A DNA stretch of 64,000 nucleotides. Source: Gammaproteobacteria bacterium (GTDB lineage Bacteria; Pseudomonadota; Gammaproteobacteria; Thiohalomonadales; Thiohalomonadaceae). Under the pieces are notes generated by a model, which saw only the letters and a list, made by a program, of their open reading frames with translations, was not told the DNA's origin and made no database searches. The position numbers and the translations under genes were made by a program. Positions 28,677 through 38,896 of this stretch are shown piece after piece. How positions within the stretch are numbered: position 1 is the first letter of the stretch; every line of letters begins with the position of its first letter. The stretch covers positions 1 through 64,000 of the forward strand of contig JANJXC010000111.1 in assembly GCA_024709225.1 (NCBI GenBank). The letters are read 5' to 3'.

Positions 28677-29419
28677 CTACCCAACACTTCTCTGATGAGC
28701 AGCTGCACGCCTTCGTCGACGACCAGCTCGGTCCCGAGGAACAGGAGCAGATCTTTGTAGCGCTCAAGCAGGACGAGAACCTGAGTCGCAAGGTATGCGA
28801 GATCCGCCGCATGCAGGACATGGTGCGGCACGCCTATGCCGAGCCGCCGGCCGCGCCGACGCAGCCGACGCCGCAGCGCCGCTGGCGCCTGAGCGATGCC
28901 GTTGCGGCCTCCGTGCTGCTGGCAGTAGGTGCGCTGGCGGGCTGGTTTGCCAACGGGCCGCAACCGACCGCATCGGCGGTGCCGGAACAGACGGCCTATC
29001 AGCGCCAGGATCTGGATGCCTTCCAGACCGTACAGTTGCTGTCGGCCCAGGGCATGCAGCAGAACGTGGTGCTGCACATCACCACCAGCGATGCCGGCAA
29101 GCTGCGCTACGCCCTGGATGAAGTGGAGGCCCTGCTCAGCTCCTACCGCGCGCGCGGCATCCCCATCAAGCTGGAGGTGGTCGCCAACGGCGAGGGCATG
29201 GCCCTGCTGCGCTCCGACGTGTCGCCCTATCCGCAGCGCACCCGGGAACTGATCCGCAAGTACGACAACCTGGCAGTGGTGGCCTGCGCCAACACCCTGC
29301 GCTGGCTGCAGGACCAGGGCGTCGACACCCGCCTGCTGCCCGAGGTGGGCACCACCAAGTCCGGCCTGGAACGCGTGGTGGATCGGCTGCAGGAAGGCTG
29401 GCTCTACGTGAAGGTCTAG
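28673..29419 (+). CDS. Membrane anti-sigma factor fused to a periplasmic DsrE-like domain
   Basis: The 248-residue protein has three parts. Residues 1-55 resemble an anti-sigma domain (FSDEQLHAFVDDQLGPEEQE) but lack the zinc HxxxCxxC motif. Residues about 76-93 form one transmembrane helix (AVAASVLLAVGALAGWFA). Residues about 130-248 match the DsrE/DsrF-like pattern: NVVLHITTSDAGKLRYALDE, LEVVANGEGMALLRSD, a conserved Cys205 in VVACANTLRW, and GWLYVKV at the end. DsrE-family proteins carry or sense sulfur on a Cys. The orientation would place the DsrE domain in the periplasm. It is coupled to the sigma gene by a 4-base overlap. Calling the first part anti-sigma rests on both sequence and position. 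Confidence 0.85.
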   Translation: MTTQHFSDEQLHAFVDDQLGPEEQEQIFVALKQDENLSRKVCEIRRMQDMVRHAYAEPPAAPTQPTPQRRWRLSDAVAASVLLAVGALAGWFANGPQPTASAVPEQTAYQRQDLDAFQTVQLLSAQGMQQNVVLHITTSDAGKLRYALDEVEALLSSYRARGIPIKLEVVANGEGMALLRSDVSPYPQRTRELIRKYDNLAVVACANTLRWLQDQGVDTRLLPEVGTTKSGLERVVDRLQEGWLYVKV

Positions 29420-29465
29420 AAGGTAGATACAAGTTTCAAGATACAAGTTAAAAGTTAAAAACCAG

Positions 29466-29502
29466 AAAGCCCCGCCGGTGTGTGCCGGGTGGGGCTTTTT
29501 GT
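29466..29502 (+). terminator. Rho-independent terminator of the sigma/anti-sigma operon
   Basis: AAAGCCCCGCCGG and its partner CCGGGTGGGGCTTT form a hairpin ending in TTTTTG. It begins 47 bases after the anti-sigma stop. Confidence 0.88.
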
Positions 29503-29519
29503 TTGCGGGAAGCGAGGTG

Positions 29520-29602
29520 CATTCAAAATTCAAAATTCAAAATTCAAAATTCATTTGCCTCGCCATTTCGGAAGTCAACCTTAAATTTTGAATCTTGAAT
29601 TG
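29520..29602. repeat. AT-rich inverted repeat, family F
   Basis: The left arm is about four tandem units of ATTCAAA. The right arm (29581-29602) contains TTTTGAATCTTGAATTG. AT-rich and unlike the surrounding coding DNA. It lies between two convergent terminators. Confidence 0.75.
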
Positions 29603-29632
29603 ACGACCACGCAGATCGCAGAGCCCCCCCCC

Positions 29633-29666
29633 AAAAAAAAGCCCCGCCGGTCTCCCGGCGGGGCTC
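29633..29666 (-). terminator. Rho-independent terminator of groESL
   Basis: On the minus strand, AGCCCCGCCGGGAG-ACCGGCGGGGCT is followed by eight T. It begins about 25 bases after the groEL stop. It may also act weakly in the other direction. Confidence 0.9.
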
Positions 29667-29691
29667 TTTTACGCGTGGAGCGCGGTGGTGC

Positions 29692-31371
<1,680 letters not shown>

Positions 31372-31393
31372 TTAACGGTGGGACGGAGCGGGC

Positions 31394-31684
31394 TTAGCCC
31401 TCGATCACGCCCATCAGGTCTTCTTCGCGCATGACCAGCAGGGTCTCGCCATCGACCTTGACCTCGGTGCCGGCATACTTGCCGAACAGCACCTTGTCAC
31501 CGGCCTTCACGTCCAGGGCACGCACTTCGCCGTTCTCCAGGATCTTGCCCTTGCCCACGGCAACGACCTCGCCCTGAATCGGCTTCTCGGTGGCGCTGTC
31601 CGGGATCACGATGCCACCGGCGGACATCCGCTCCTCTTCCTTGCGACGAACAATCACGCGATCATGCAGGGGACGAATTTTCAT
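31394..31684 (-). CDS. groS: Co-chaperonin GroES
   Basis: The 96-residue protein has the family start [19 protein letters not shown], the mobile loop region [20 protein letters not shown] and the roof [10 protein letters not shown]. It caps GroEL as a heptamer. A ribosome-binding site (GAGGGTAA) lies upstream. The leader carries a perfect CIRCE operator, so HrcA regulation is expected; hrcA itself is not in the window. Confidence 0.99.
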   Translation of the reverse strand: MKIRPLHDRVIVRRKEEERMSAGGIVIPDSATEKPIQGEVVAVGKGKILENGEVRALDVKAGDKVLFGKYAGTEVKVDGETLLVMREEDLMGVIEG

Positions 31685-31770
31685 GCTTAGTTACCCTCTT
31701 AAGCTGATGATTTTTCTGGAAATAGACCGCAACTGAGTCTGCGGTGATGAAGCCGCGCGGCGTGGACTTG

Positions 31771-31797
31771 TTAGCACTCGCCGCAGGTGAGTGCTAA
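31771..31797 (-). promoter_or_regulatory. CIRCE operator (HrcA-binding) of groESL
   Basis: TTAGCACTC, nine bases, GAGTGCTAA: a perfect match to the CIRCE inverted repeat. It abuts the -10 element of the groESL promoter. Confidence 0.97.
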
Positions 31798-31824
31798 TAA
31801 TAATGGCGAGTTGGGGAGAGTCAA
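31797..31824 (-). promoter_or_regulatory. Sigma-70 promoter of groESL
   Basis: On the minus strand TTGACT (31824-31819), a 16-base spacer and TATTAT (31802-31797) lie directly upstream of CIRCE, so transcription starts within the operator. No separate heat-shock sigma-32 promoter was recognised. Confidence 0.8.
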
Positions 31825-31849
31825 GGGGCGGGGACAGGGGAAATCGGTT

Positions 31850-32296
31850 TCAATCGTCTTCCCGTGTGTACTGCCCTTCCAGGGTGGCCGGGCCGCTGCG
31901 ACGGCCGGAGGCCGGTCTGCCGCCCTGCGGCGGGCGCGGAAAGCCGCGCCGCAACACCGCCGCCACCAGGGCATGGCGCAGCGGCGGCACCAGACCGAGC
32001 AGACCCAGCGCATCGGTGAAGAAGCCCGGCAGCAGCAGCAGGGCGCCGGACAGCAGGATCACCAGGCCCTCCAGCATGGCGGCCGTCGGCGCCTCCCCCT
32101 GCTGCACCAGGCGCTGCACCCGCTGCAGCGCGGTGAGGCCCTGATGGCGCAGCAGCAGGGTGCCGAACACGGCGGTGAACACCACCAGGGCGACGGTGGG
32201 GATGGCGCCGATCACCCCGCCGACCTGGATCAGCAGGTAGATCTCGATCACCGGCAACAGCAGCAGGCACAGGAATAAAAGGCGCGGCAGGGACAT
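31850..32296 (-). CDS. fxsA: FxsA-family membrane protein
   Basis: The 148-residue protein begins with a hydrophobic segment (LLFLCLLLLPVIEIYLLIQV), then GGVIGAIPTVALVVFTAVFG, and a later pair including GLVILLSGALLLLPGFFTDA. The IEIYLLIQVGGVIG and LLPGFFTDALGLL motifs are diagnostic of FxsA. In E. coli FxsA eases phage T7 exclusion by F plasmids; its normal role is unclear. The C-terminal tail is charged and cytoplasmic. It neighbours groESL on the same strand but has its own start upstream. Confidence 0.93.
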   Translation of the reverse strand: MSLPRLLFLCLLLLPVIEIYLLIQVGGVIGAIPTVALVVFTAVFGTLLLRHQGLTALQRVQRLVQQGEAPTAAMLEGLVILLSGALLLLPGFFTDALGLLGLVPPLRHALVAAVLRRGFPRPPQGGRPASGRRSGPATLEGQYTREDD

Positions 32297-32378
32297 CTCT
32301 ACTCTCGACAGCGGGGGAATTGACCGCCTGATTATGCCCGATGATGCGGCGGGACGGCGAATCCGATATCTTGCAGCG

Positions 32379-32702
32379 ATGCAGCACTACCTCGTCCTCA
32401 CCACCTGCCCGGACCTCGCTGGCGCCCGTCGCCTGGCCGACCTGCTGGTACGCGAGCGGCTTGCGGCCTGCGTCAACATCGTGCCGGTGGTGCATTCGGT
32501 CTACGAATGGCAGGGCGTGGTGCAGCAGGAGACGGAATGCCAACTGCTCATCAAGACCAGGAGTGAACGCTACGCCGCGCTGGAAGAGACCTTGCGCCGC
32601 AACCACCCGTATGAACTGCCGGAGATCATTGCTGTCCCACTGACGGCAGGCCTGCCGGCCTATCTCCACTGGATAAACCAACAAACGGAAAACACCGCAT
32701 GA
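32379..32702 (+). CDS. cutA: Divalent-cation tolerance protein CutA
   Basis: The 107-residue protein matches CutA1: LVLTTCPDLAGARRLADLLV, RLAACVNIVPVVHSVYEW, and the C-terminal YELPEIIAVPL with YLHWI. CutA forms very stable trimers with a ferredoxin-like fold. ATG 32379 matches the family start; 15 in-frame codons upstream are not used. It overlaps dsbD by ATGA, an arrangement common in gammaproteobacteria. Confidence 0.95.
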   Translation: MQHYLVLTTCPDLAGARRLADLLVRERLAACVNIVPVVHSVYEWQGVVQQETECQLLIKTRSERYAALEETLRRNHPYELPEIIAVPLTAGLPAYLHWINQQTENTA

Positions 32703-34930
32703 GAACCGTGCTGAAGTCCTGGCTTGCCCTCCTCGTCCTGTCCCTGTTCCTGACCACCCCCGCCCTGGCGGAGGAGGATGAGCTGCTGGCGCCGGAACAG
32801 GCCTTCGCGCTCAAGCTGACGGCGCTCGATGCCGCCACCCTGCGCGCGGAGTGGACTATCGCCCCGGGCTACTATCTATATAAGGAGCGCTTCAGCTTCA
32901 GCACCGACGCTCCCGGCGTCACCCTCGGCACACCCAGGTTCCCTGCCGGCAAGGTCAAGCAGGACGAATTTTTCGGCAAGGTGGAAACCTATGCCGGCCG
33001 CATCGTCGTCGACATCCCGCTGACCCGCACCGCCGCGGCACCCGCCAGCTTCGACGTCACCGTCGGCTCCCAGGGCTGCGCCGAGATCGGCGTGTGTTAC
33101 CCACCGCAGCGCAATACCGTCAAGGTCAACCTGCCGGCAAAGGCGGCCGCTGCCCCGGCCAAGGCGTTGACCCCGCTGCAGCAGACGCTGGGCGCAGCCG
33201 CCCAGGACGACGACGTGCTGGATCCCGAGGTGGCCTTCCGCTTCGCTGCCGACGTCAGCGCCGATGCCGTCACCCTGCGCTGGCAGATCGCCCCCGATCA
33301 CTATCTGTATAAGGACAAGTTCACCTTCCAGCTGAAGGACGGCAGCGCCGCCAGCCTGGGCAGCTACACCCTGCCCGCCGGCGAGGAGAAGAATGACGAG
33401 TTCTTCGGCCGCATCTTCGTGTTCCACGACGCGGTGGAGCTGACCATCCCGCTGCAGCGCAGCGGCCAGGGCGCCGCCACCCTGCTGGTGAGCTATCAGG
33501 GCTGCGCCGAAGTGACCGGCATCTGCTATCCACCGATCCGCAAGGAGGTGAATCTGGACCCGGCCGCTGCCGCCGTCAGCACCGCCGTCGCGGCACCGGC
33601 CACCACGGCGGCGGCGGCGCCGCAGTCGGAACAGGATTCCCTCGCCGCCGCCCTGGCCGGCGACAACCGCCTGCTCACCGTGCTCACCTTCCTCGGCCTC
33701 GGCCTGCTGCTGGCCTTCACCCCCTGCGTGTTCCCGATGATCCCGATCCTGTCCAGCATCATCGTCGGCCAGGGCGCGGGGCTGACCACGCGCCGGGCCT
33801 TCATCATGTCGCTGGTCTACGTGCTGGCCATGGCACTGACCTACACCGTGGCCGGCGTACTGGCCGGCCTGTTCGGTGCCAACCTGCAGGCGGCATTCCA
33901 GAACGTGTGGATACTGGGAAGCTTCAGCGTGGTATTCGTGCTGCTGGCCCTGTCCATGTTCGGCTTCTATGAGCTGCAGCTGCCCTCGGCGCTGCAGACC
34001 AAGCTGAGCGAGATCTCCAACCAGCAGCAGGGCGGCAGCCTCATCGGCGTGGCCATCATGGGCCTGCTCTCTGCGCTGATCGTCGGCCCCTGCGTGGCAC
34101 CGCCGCTGATGGGTGCGCTGATCTACATCGGCCAGACCGGCGACGCGGTGCTGGGCGGCCTGGCCCTGTTCGCCCTGTCCATCGGCATGGGCGCACCGCT
34201 GCTGCTCATCGGTACCTCGGCGGGCAAGCTGCTGCCGCGCGCCGGCGGCTGGATGAACGCCATCAAGGCAGTGTTCGGCGTGATGTTGCTGGCGGTGGCG
34301 CTGTGGATGCTGGAGCGCGTGCTGCCGGCCTTCATCACCATGCTGGCCTGGGCGCTGCTCATCATCATCTCCGCCATCTACATGGGCGCGCTGGAACCGC
34401 TCAAGGACGGCGCCTCCGGCTGGAGCAAGCTGTGGAAGGGCCTCGGCCTGGCCCTGCTGATCCACGGCGCCCTGCTGCTGGTGGGCGCCGCCGCCGGCGG
34501 CAACGACCCGCTGCAGCCGCTGCGTGGCGTGGGCTTCGGCGGCGGTGCAACGGCCCAGGCCGCCAAGCTGGAGTTCCGCAAGGTGAAGACCGTGGCCGAG
34601 ATGGAACAGGCCGTGGCCGCCGCCGCCGCCCAGGGCAAGCCGGTGATGCTGGACTTCTATGCCGACTGGTGCGTGTCCTGCAAGGAATTCGACAAGTACA
34701 CCTTCTCCGATGCCGGCGTGATCCAGGCCCTGTCCGGCGCCGTGCTGCTCAAGGCCGACGTCACCGCCAACGACGACGCCGACCAGGCCATGCTGCGCCA
34801 CTTCAAGCTCATCGGCCCGCCCAGCCTGCTGTTCTTCGGCGCCGACGGCCAGGAGCGCCAACCGTTCCGCGTGGTGGGCTTCATGGGACCGGAAGAATTC
34901 CGCGCCCATGTGGAGCGCGCACTGCGTTAA
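32699..34930 (+). CDS. dsbD: Thiol:disulfide interchange protein DsbD with duplicated N-terminal domain
   Basis: DsbD moves electrons from cytoplasmic thioredoxin to periplasmic proteins. The 743-residue protein (E. coli 565) has a signal peptide (1-24) and then two tandem nDsbD-like domains. The first has Cys127/Cys133 in GCAEIGVCYPP; the second has Cys269/Cys276 in GCAEVTGICYPP. The membrane domain has the redox Cys in FTPCVFPMIP and GPCVAPP. A C-terminal thioredoxin domain has WCVSCKEF. The extra N-terminal domain explains the length and suggests more or different periplasmic acceptors. It is coupled to cutA and followed by a TlpA-like gene. Confidence 0.95.
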   Translation: MRTVLKSWLALLVLSLFLTTPALAEEDELLAPEQAFALKLTALDAATLRAEWTIAPGYYLYKERFSFSTDAPGVTLGTPRFPAGKVKQDEFFGKVETYAGRIVVDIPLTRTAAAPASFDVTVGSQGCAEIGVCYPPQRNTVKVNLPAKAAAAPAKALTPLQQTLGAAAQDDDVLDPEVAFRFAADVSADAVTLRWQIAPDHYLYKDKFTFQLKDGSAASLGSYTLPAGEEKNDEFFGRIFVFHDAVELTIPLQRSGQGAATLLVSYQGCAEVTGICYPPIRKEVNLDPAAAAVSTAVAAPATTAAAAPQSEQDSLAAALAGDNRLLTVLTFLGLGLLLAFTPCVFPMIPILSSIIVGQGAGLTTRRAFIMSLVYVLAMALTYTVAGVLAGLFGANLQAAFQNVWILGSFSVVFVLLALSMFGFYELQLPSALQTKLSEISNQQQGGSLIGVAIMGLLSALIVGPCVAPPLMGALIYIGQTGDAVLGGLALFALSIGMGAPLLLIGTSAGKLLPRAGGWMNAIKAVFGVMLLAVALWMLERVLPAFITMLAWALLIIISAIYMGALEPLKDGASGWSKLWKGLGLALLIHGALLLVGAAAGGNDPLQPLRGVGFGGGATAQAAKLEFRKVKTVAEMEQAVAAAAAQGKPVMLDFYADWCVSCKEFDKYTFSDAGVIQALSGAVLLKADVTANDDADQAMLRHFKLIGPPSLLFFGADGQERQPFRVVGFMGPEEFRAHVERALR

Positions 34931-34947
34931 ACCTGAAAACCCTTCAT

Positions 34948-35020
34948 CCGCAAATGAACGCGAATAGACGCAAATGAAATCAATGGAAATTTATTTGCGT
35001 GAATTGGCGTTCATTCGCGG
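34948..35020. repeat. Inverted repeat, family C
   Basis: The left arm (CCGCAAATGAACGCGAATAG and on) and the right arm ending GCGTTCATTCGCGG at 35020 are imperfect inverted copies. Each arm is built of GAACGC/AAT-type units. It fills the gap between dsbD and the TlpA-like gene. Confidence 0.85.
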
Positions 35021-35045
35021 ACTGTTTCTTTGCTGAGGTTTTGCG

Positions 35046-35561
35046 ATGCACCGTCTGTTGCCCGTCCTGGCCCTGGGGGCCATCCTGTTCACCGCCGGTT
35101 GCGGCACGGAAAGCAATGCCGTGCCGGTCGCGCCGGCGCCCCAGGCCGCGGCGCCCATCGCGTTCAACTTCCCCGATCTGGAAGGCAAACAGCGGGATAT
35201 GAGTGAATGGTCCGGACAGGTGGTGCTGGTCAACTTCTGGGCTCCCTGGTGTCCGCCCTGCCGCAAGGAGATGCCGGCGCTGATGGAACTGCAGGAAAAA
35301 TACGCCGGCCGCGGCCTTACCGTGGTCGGTATCACCATCGATACCCAGGAAAATGCGCAGAACTTCGCCGACAGCCTGGGCATCAACTTCCCCATCCTCA
35401 TCGGCGAGGATGGCGGCCTGGAACTGGCCCAGACCCTGGGCAACAAGGTGGGCGCCCTGCCCTATACCGTGGTGCTGGACCGCCAGGGCCGCGCCGCCTA
35501 TACCCACCGCAGCGAAATCACCCTGCAGCAGGCCGAACAGGCCGTGCTGCCCTTGTTGTAA
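35046..35561 (+). CDS. TlpA-family thioredoxin-like lipoprotein
   Basis: The 171-residue protein has a lipoprotein signal ending in the lipobox FTAGC (Cys19), then a thioredoxin fold with NFWAPWCPPCRKEMP. The family insert GLTVVGITIDTQENAQNFAD and the cis-Pro ALPYTVVLD are present. It would be a periplasm-facing, membrane-anchored disulfide reductant, probably recharged by the adjacent DsbD. Related proteins serve cytochrome c maturation or oxidative defence; the target is not evident. Confidence 0.93.
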   Translation: MHRLLPVLALGAILFTAGCGTESNAVPVAPAPQAAAPIAFNFPDLEGKQRDMSEWSGQVVLVNFWAPWCPPCRKEMPALMELQEKYAGRGLTVVGITIDTQENAQNFADSLGINFPILIGEDGGLELAQTLGNKVGALPYTVVLDRQGRAAYTHRSEITLQQAEQAVLPLL

Positions 35562-35878
35562 AGGCGGTACTGCTGTTGTAAATGAGCACCCCGTCACAGC
35601 TTTATATGGGTTAATTTTGCCCGTAACTGCTTTGAACTGGCGGGAACTCCCGATTCGTAGACAAACCCCCTCCGGCTGGTGCACAATCTCGGCCCGTATC
35701 CCATTGCGTGCCTGCGGTATGGTTACAGTCAGGCCCCATCTGCGGTAATTCGACGGGAACGCATCGCCAGGAACGGTGTGTCGCTTCAGCCCCGCAGGGG
35801 CGAGACGCAGGGATGCGCAGAGCAATGTGCGGGATAACCATTAATAAACTCACCGCCACCATCCCTCAGGGAAGCTCC
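35562..35878. other. 317-base intergenic region before aroQ
   Basis: No convincing ORF or RNA gene is seen between the TlpA-like gene and aroQ. There is a GC hairpin near 35790-35815 (CCCCGCAGGGGC). The promoter of the aroQ-accB-accC operon presumably lies here, but no strong -35/-10 pair stands out. Confidence 0.4.
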
Positions 35879-36328
35879 ATGGCAAGACTGCTGGTACTGA
35901 ACGGCCCCAATCTGAATCTGCTGGGAACACGCGAGCCCGGACACTACGGCCACGCCACCCTGGCGGAGATCGACGCCCGTCTGCAGCAGCAGGCCAGCGC
36001 CGCCGGTCATACCCTTGAGTGCTTCCAGAGCAACGCCGAACACGAACTGGTGCAGCGGGTACACCGGGCGCGTGATGAAGGCATTGCCTTCATCATCATC
36101 AACCCGGCGGCCTTCACCCACACCAGCGTGGCGTTGCGCGATGCCCTGGCCGGTGTCGCCATCCCGTTCATCGAGGTGCATTTGTCCAACGTGCATGCGC
36201 GCGAGCCGTTCCGCAAGCACTCCTATTTTTCCGACCTGGCCCGCGGCGTGATCAGCGGTCTGGGTCCCATGGTTTACGAACTGGCGCTCACTGCGGCGCT
36301 GCAACAAGTTTCTGCGCACAACAACTGA
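35879..36328 (+). CDS. aroQ: Type II 3-dehydroquinate dehydratase
   Basis: This shikimate-pathway enzyme dehydrates 3-dehydroquinate. The 149-residue protein has [20 protein letters not shown] with the catalytic Tyr, [18 protein letters not shown] and [20 protein letters not shown]. All are type II signatures. ATG 35879 follows AGGGAAG. It lies 16 bases before accB, the common aroQ-accB-accC arrangement in proteobacteria. Confidence 0.97.
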   Translation: MARLLVLNGPNLNLLGTREPGHYGHATLAEIDARLQQQASAAGHTLECFQSNAEHELVQRVHRARDEGIAFIIINPAAFTHTSVALRDALAGVAIPFIEVHLSNVHAREPFRKHSYFSDLARGVISGLGPMVYELALTAALQQVSAHNN

Positions 36329-36344
36329 AACAGGACTAACCACA

Positions 36345-36788
36345 ATGGATATTCGCAAGGTCAAGAAACTCATCGAGCTGCTGGAAGAATCCGGCGTCGC
36401 CGAGATCGAGATCCACGAAGGCGAAGAGTCGGTACGCATCAGTCGCTACAGCCAGAATGCGGCCCCGGCCGTGGCCATCGCCGCCCCGGTGGCGGCACCG
36501 GTCGCCGCCGCACCTGCCGCCGCCCCGGCCGCGGAAAAGAAGGAAGAGATCAGCGGCCATGCCGTGACCTCTCCCATCGTCGGCGCCTTCTACCGTTCAC
36601 CGTCGCCCCAGGCCAAGGCCTTCGTCGAGGTGGGTTCGCGCGTCAATACCGGCGACACCCTGTGCATCATCGAAGCGATGAAGATCATGAACCAGATCGA
36701 GGCCGACAAGTCCGGCGTGATCAAGGCCATCCTGGTCGAGAACGGCCAGCCGGTGGAATTCGGCCAGCCGCTGTTCATCATCGAATAA
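36345..36788 (+). CDS. accB: Biotin carboxyl carrier protein of acetyl-CoA carboxylase
   Basis: The 147-residue protein begins [20 protein letters not shown]. It has an Ala/Pro-rich hinge at about 40-65 and ends in the biotinyl domain with the modified Lys in [16 protein letters not shown]. It carries carboxybiotin between AccC and the transferase in fatty-acid synthesis. It is 30 bases upstream of accC. Confidence 0.98.
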   Translation: MDIRKVKKLIELLEESGVAEIEIHEGEESVRISRYSQNAAPAVAIAAPVAAPVAAAPAAAPAAEKKEEISGHAVTSPIVGAFYRSPSPQAKAFVEVGSRVNTGDTLCIIEAMKIMNQIEADKSGVIKAILVENGQPVEFGQPLFIIE

Positions 36789-36818
36789 TCCCAGCCGAAC
36801 GCGAGCAACCCACCTCCT

Positions 36819-38159
36819 ATGTTCGACAAAATCGTCATTGCCAACCGCGGTGAAATTGCGCTGCGCATTTTGCGCGCCTGCCGCGAGATGGGCATCAAGA
36901 CCGTGGCGGTGCACTCCACCGCCGACCGTGATCTCAAACATGTGCGCCTGGCCGATGAATCGGTATGCATCGGCCCGCCGCCCTCCAACCAGAGCTACCT
37001 CAACGTCCCGGCGCTGATCAGCGCGGCGGAAGTGACCGACGCCCAGGCCATCCACCCCGGCTACGGCTTCCTGTCGGAGAACGCCGACTTCGCCGAGCGC
37101 GTGGAACAGAGCGGCTTCGTGTTCATCGGCCCGCGCGCCGACACCATCCGCCTGATGGGCGACAAGGTGTGCGCCAAGGATGCGATGATCAAATCCGGCG
37201 TGCCCACCGTGCCCGGTTCCGGCGGCGCCCTGCCCGACGACCCGGACGAATGCATCCGCATCGGCCGCGAAGTCGGCTACCCGGTGATCATCAAGGCCGC
37301 CGGCGGCGGCGGCGGCCGCGGTATGCGCGTGGTGCATTCCGAGGCCGCCCTGCTCAACTCCATTTCGCTGACCCGCGCCGAGGCCGGTTCCGCCTTCAAC
37401 AACGACATGGTGTACATGGAGAAGTACCTGGAGAATCCGCGTCATGTGGAGATCCAGGTGCTGGCCGACACCCACGGCAATGCCATCTACCTGGGCGAAC
37501 GCGACTGCTCCATGCAGCGCCGCCATCAGAAGGTGATCGAGGAGGCCCCGGCCCCCGGCATCACCGAAGAGCAGCGCAAGCGCATCGGCGAGCGTTGCGC
37601 CCGCGCCTGCCAGGAGATCAGTTATCGCGGCGCCGGCACCTTCGAGTTCCTGTATGAAAACGGCGAGTTCTACTTCATCGAGATGAACACCCGCGTGCAG
37701 GTGGAGCATCCGGTGACCGAGCTGATCACCGGCGTGGACATCGTCAAGGAACAGATCCGCATCGCCGCCGGACTGCCGCTGTCGTATAAGCAGAGCGACA
37801 TCACCCTGCGCGGGCACGCCATCGAATGCCGCATCAACGCCGAAGACCCGAGCACCTTCATGCCCTGCCCCGGCACCATCAACCAGGTGCATTTCGCCGG
37901 TGGCCCGGGCATCCGCGTCGACAGCCACATCTACAACGGCTACAAGGTACCGCCCTTCTATGATTCGATGATCGGCAAGCTCATCGCCTGGGGCGAGGAC
38001 CGCGACTCGGCGCTGGCGCGCATGCGCACGGCACTGAACGAAATGTTCATCGACGGCATCAAGACCAACATCCCGCTGCACCAGGACCTGTTGCGTGACT
38101 CGGCCTTCCAGGCCGGCGGCACCAACATCCACTACCTGGAAAAGAAGCTCAAACTGTAG
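36819..38159 (+). CDS. accC: Biotin carboxylase subunit of acetyl-CoA carboxylase
   Basis: The 446-residue ATP-grasp enzyme carboxylates biotin on AccB. Motifs are [20 protein letters not shown], the glycine-rich ATP loop [34 protein letters not shown], the catalytic [14 protein letters not shown], and the C-terminal [12 protein letters not shown]. Length matches E. coli AccC at 449. It ends the aroQ-accB-accC operon and is followed by a terminator. Confidence 0.98.
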   Translation: MFDKIVIANRGEIALRILRACREMGIKTVAVHSTADRDLKHVRLADESVCIGPPPSNQSYLNVPALISAAEVTDAQAIHPGYGFLSENADFAERVEQSGFVFIGPRADTIRLMGDKVCAKDAMIKSGVPTVPGSGGALPDDPDECIRIGREVGYPVIIKAAGGGGGRGMRVVHSEAALLNSISLTRAEAGSAFNNDMVYMEKYLENPRHVEIQVLADTHGNAIYLGERDCSMQRRHQKVIEEAPAPGITEEQRKRIGERCARACQEISYRGAGTFEFLYENGEFYFIEMNTRVQVEHPVTELITGVDIVKEQIRIAAGLPLSYKQSDITLRGHAIECRINAEDPSTFMPCPGTINQVHFAGGPGIRVDSHIYNGYKVPPFYDSMIGKLIAWGEDRDSALARMRTALNEMFIDGIKTNIPLHQDLLRDSAFQAGGTNIHYLEKKLKL

Positions 38160-38191
38160 ACACCGACACCGCTGTCGGCAGTGTGCCAGGG

Positions 38192-38223
38192 AAGGCCATC
38201 ATCGCGAGATGATGGCCTTTTTC
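38192..38223 (+). terminator. Rho-independent terminator of the acc operon
   Basis: AAGGCCATCATC-GCG-AGATGATGGCCTT followed by TTTC, 32 bases after the accC stop. Confidence 0.88.
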
Positions 38224-38323
38224 ATTTCGTAGTCCCATGCGCCAGGACGGCGCGCAGCACCACCCATACCAATAAAAATAAATCGAACAGCCATGCACAA
38301 CTTTTCGGGAGTTCAGAGAGACC

Positions 38324-38815
38324 ATGACCGTAACCCATCTGGCCACTGCCAGCGACACCCTTATCGAGTGGAGTGACACGCTCAGCGTCGGCATTCAGGA
38401 GATCGACGACCAGCACCGTTTTCTGGTGGACCTGCTCAACAAGCTGCATCGTGCGATCCACCAGCGCCAGGGCACCGCAGCCACCGAGACGATCCTGATG
38501 GAACTGGTGGACTACACCAAGATCCACTTCGCCGTGGAAGAGAGCCTGATGCGCATCCTCGGCTACCCGGCCTACGACGAGCACAAGCAGCAGCACGATC
38601 ACCTCATCGACGAGATTCACGAACTGCAGGACAAGCTGGCCAGCGGCAAGGCCTCGGTCACCTTCGAGCTGCTGCACTTCCTGCGTACCTGGCTGACCAA
38701 GCACATCATGGAAGAGGATCAGCACTACAGCCCGTTCTTCCTGTCCCGCGGCGCGGTGGCCACCGGCGCAAACCAGTCCGTCGCCGGCCGCCTGTGGAAA
38801 TCGCTGTTCGGCTGA
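38324..38815 (+). CDS. Bacteriohemerythrin
   Basis: The 163-residue protein has the full bacteriohemerythrin ligand set: IQEIDDQHRFLVDLLNKLH, IHFAVEESLMR, EHKQQHDHLI and LTKHIMEEDQHY. The seven His/Glu/Asp ligands would bind an oxo-bridged di-iron site that reversibly binds O2. It may deliver or buffer O2 or protect against it. It has its own short upstream region without a clear regulator site. A second, more distant bacteriohemerythrin is at 44322. Confidence 0.94.
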   Translation: MTVTHLATASDTLIEWSDTLSVGIQEIDDQHRFLVDLLNKLHRAIHQRQGTAATETILMELVDYTKIHFAVEESLMRILGYPAYDEHKQQHDHLIDEIHELQDKLASGKASVTFELLHFLRTWLTKHIMEEDQHYSPFFLSRGAVATGANQSVAGRLWKSLFG

Positions 38816-38896
38816 TACCGCCACCTGCTGCGGCGCTGGGGTCGGCGGCTGCGGATAGGGTATGATGCGGCCTTTGCCACCGCCGCTACCGATCCC

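Noticed and set aside
29520-29560. Tandem ATTCAAA units as a possible CRISPR or microsatellite
   Set aside because: Units are contiguous without spacers and form one arm of an inverted repeat, so it is listed as repeat family F.
29633-29666. A small RNA between the sigma operon and groEL
   Set aside because: The two hairpins are explained as convergent terminators, and the rest is repeat family F.
32876-34909. 677-codon open frame antisense to dsbD
   Set aside because: Gln/His/Gly-rich shadow translation; dsbD motifs on the other strand are unambiguous.
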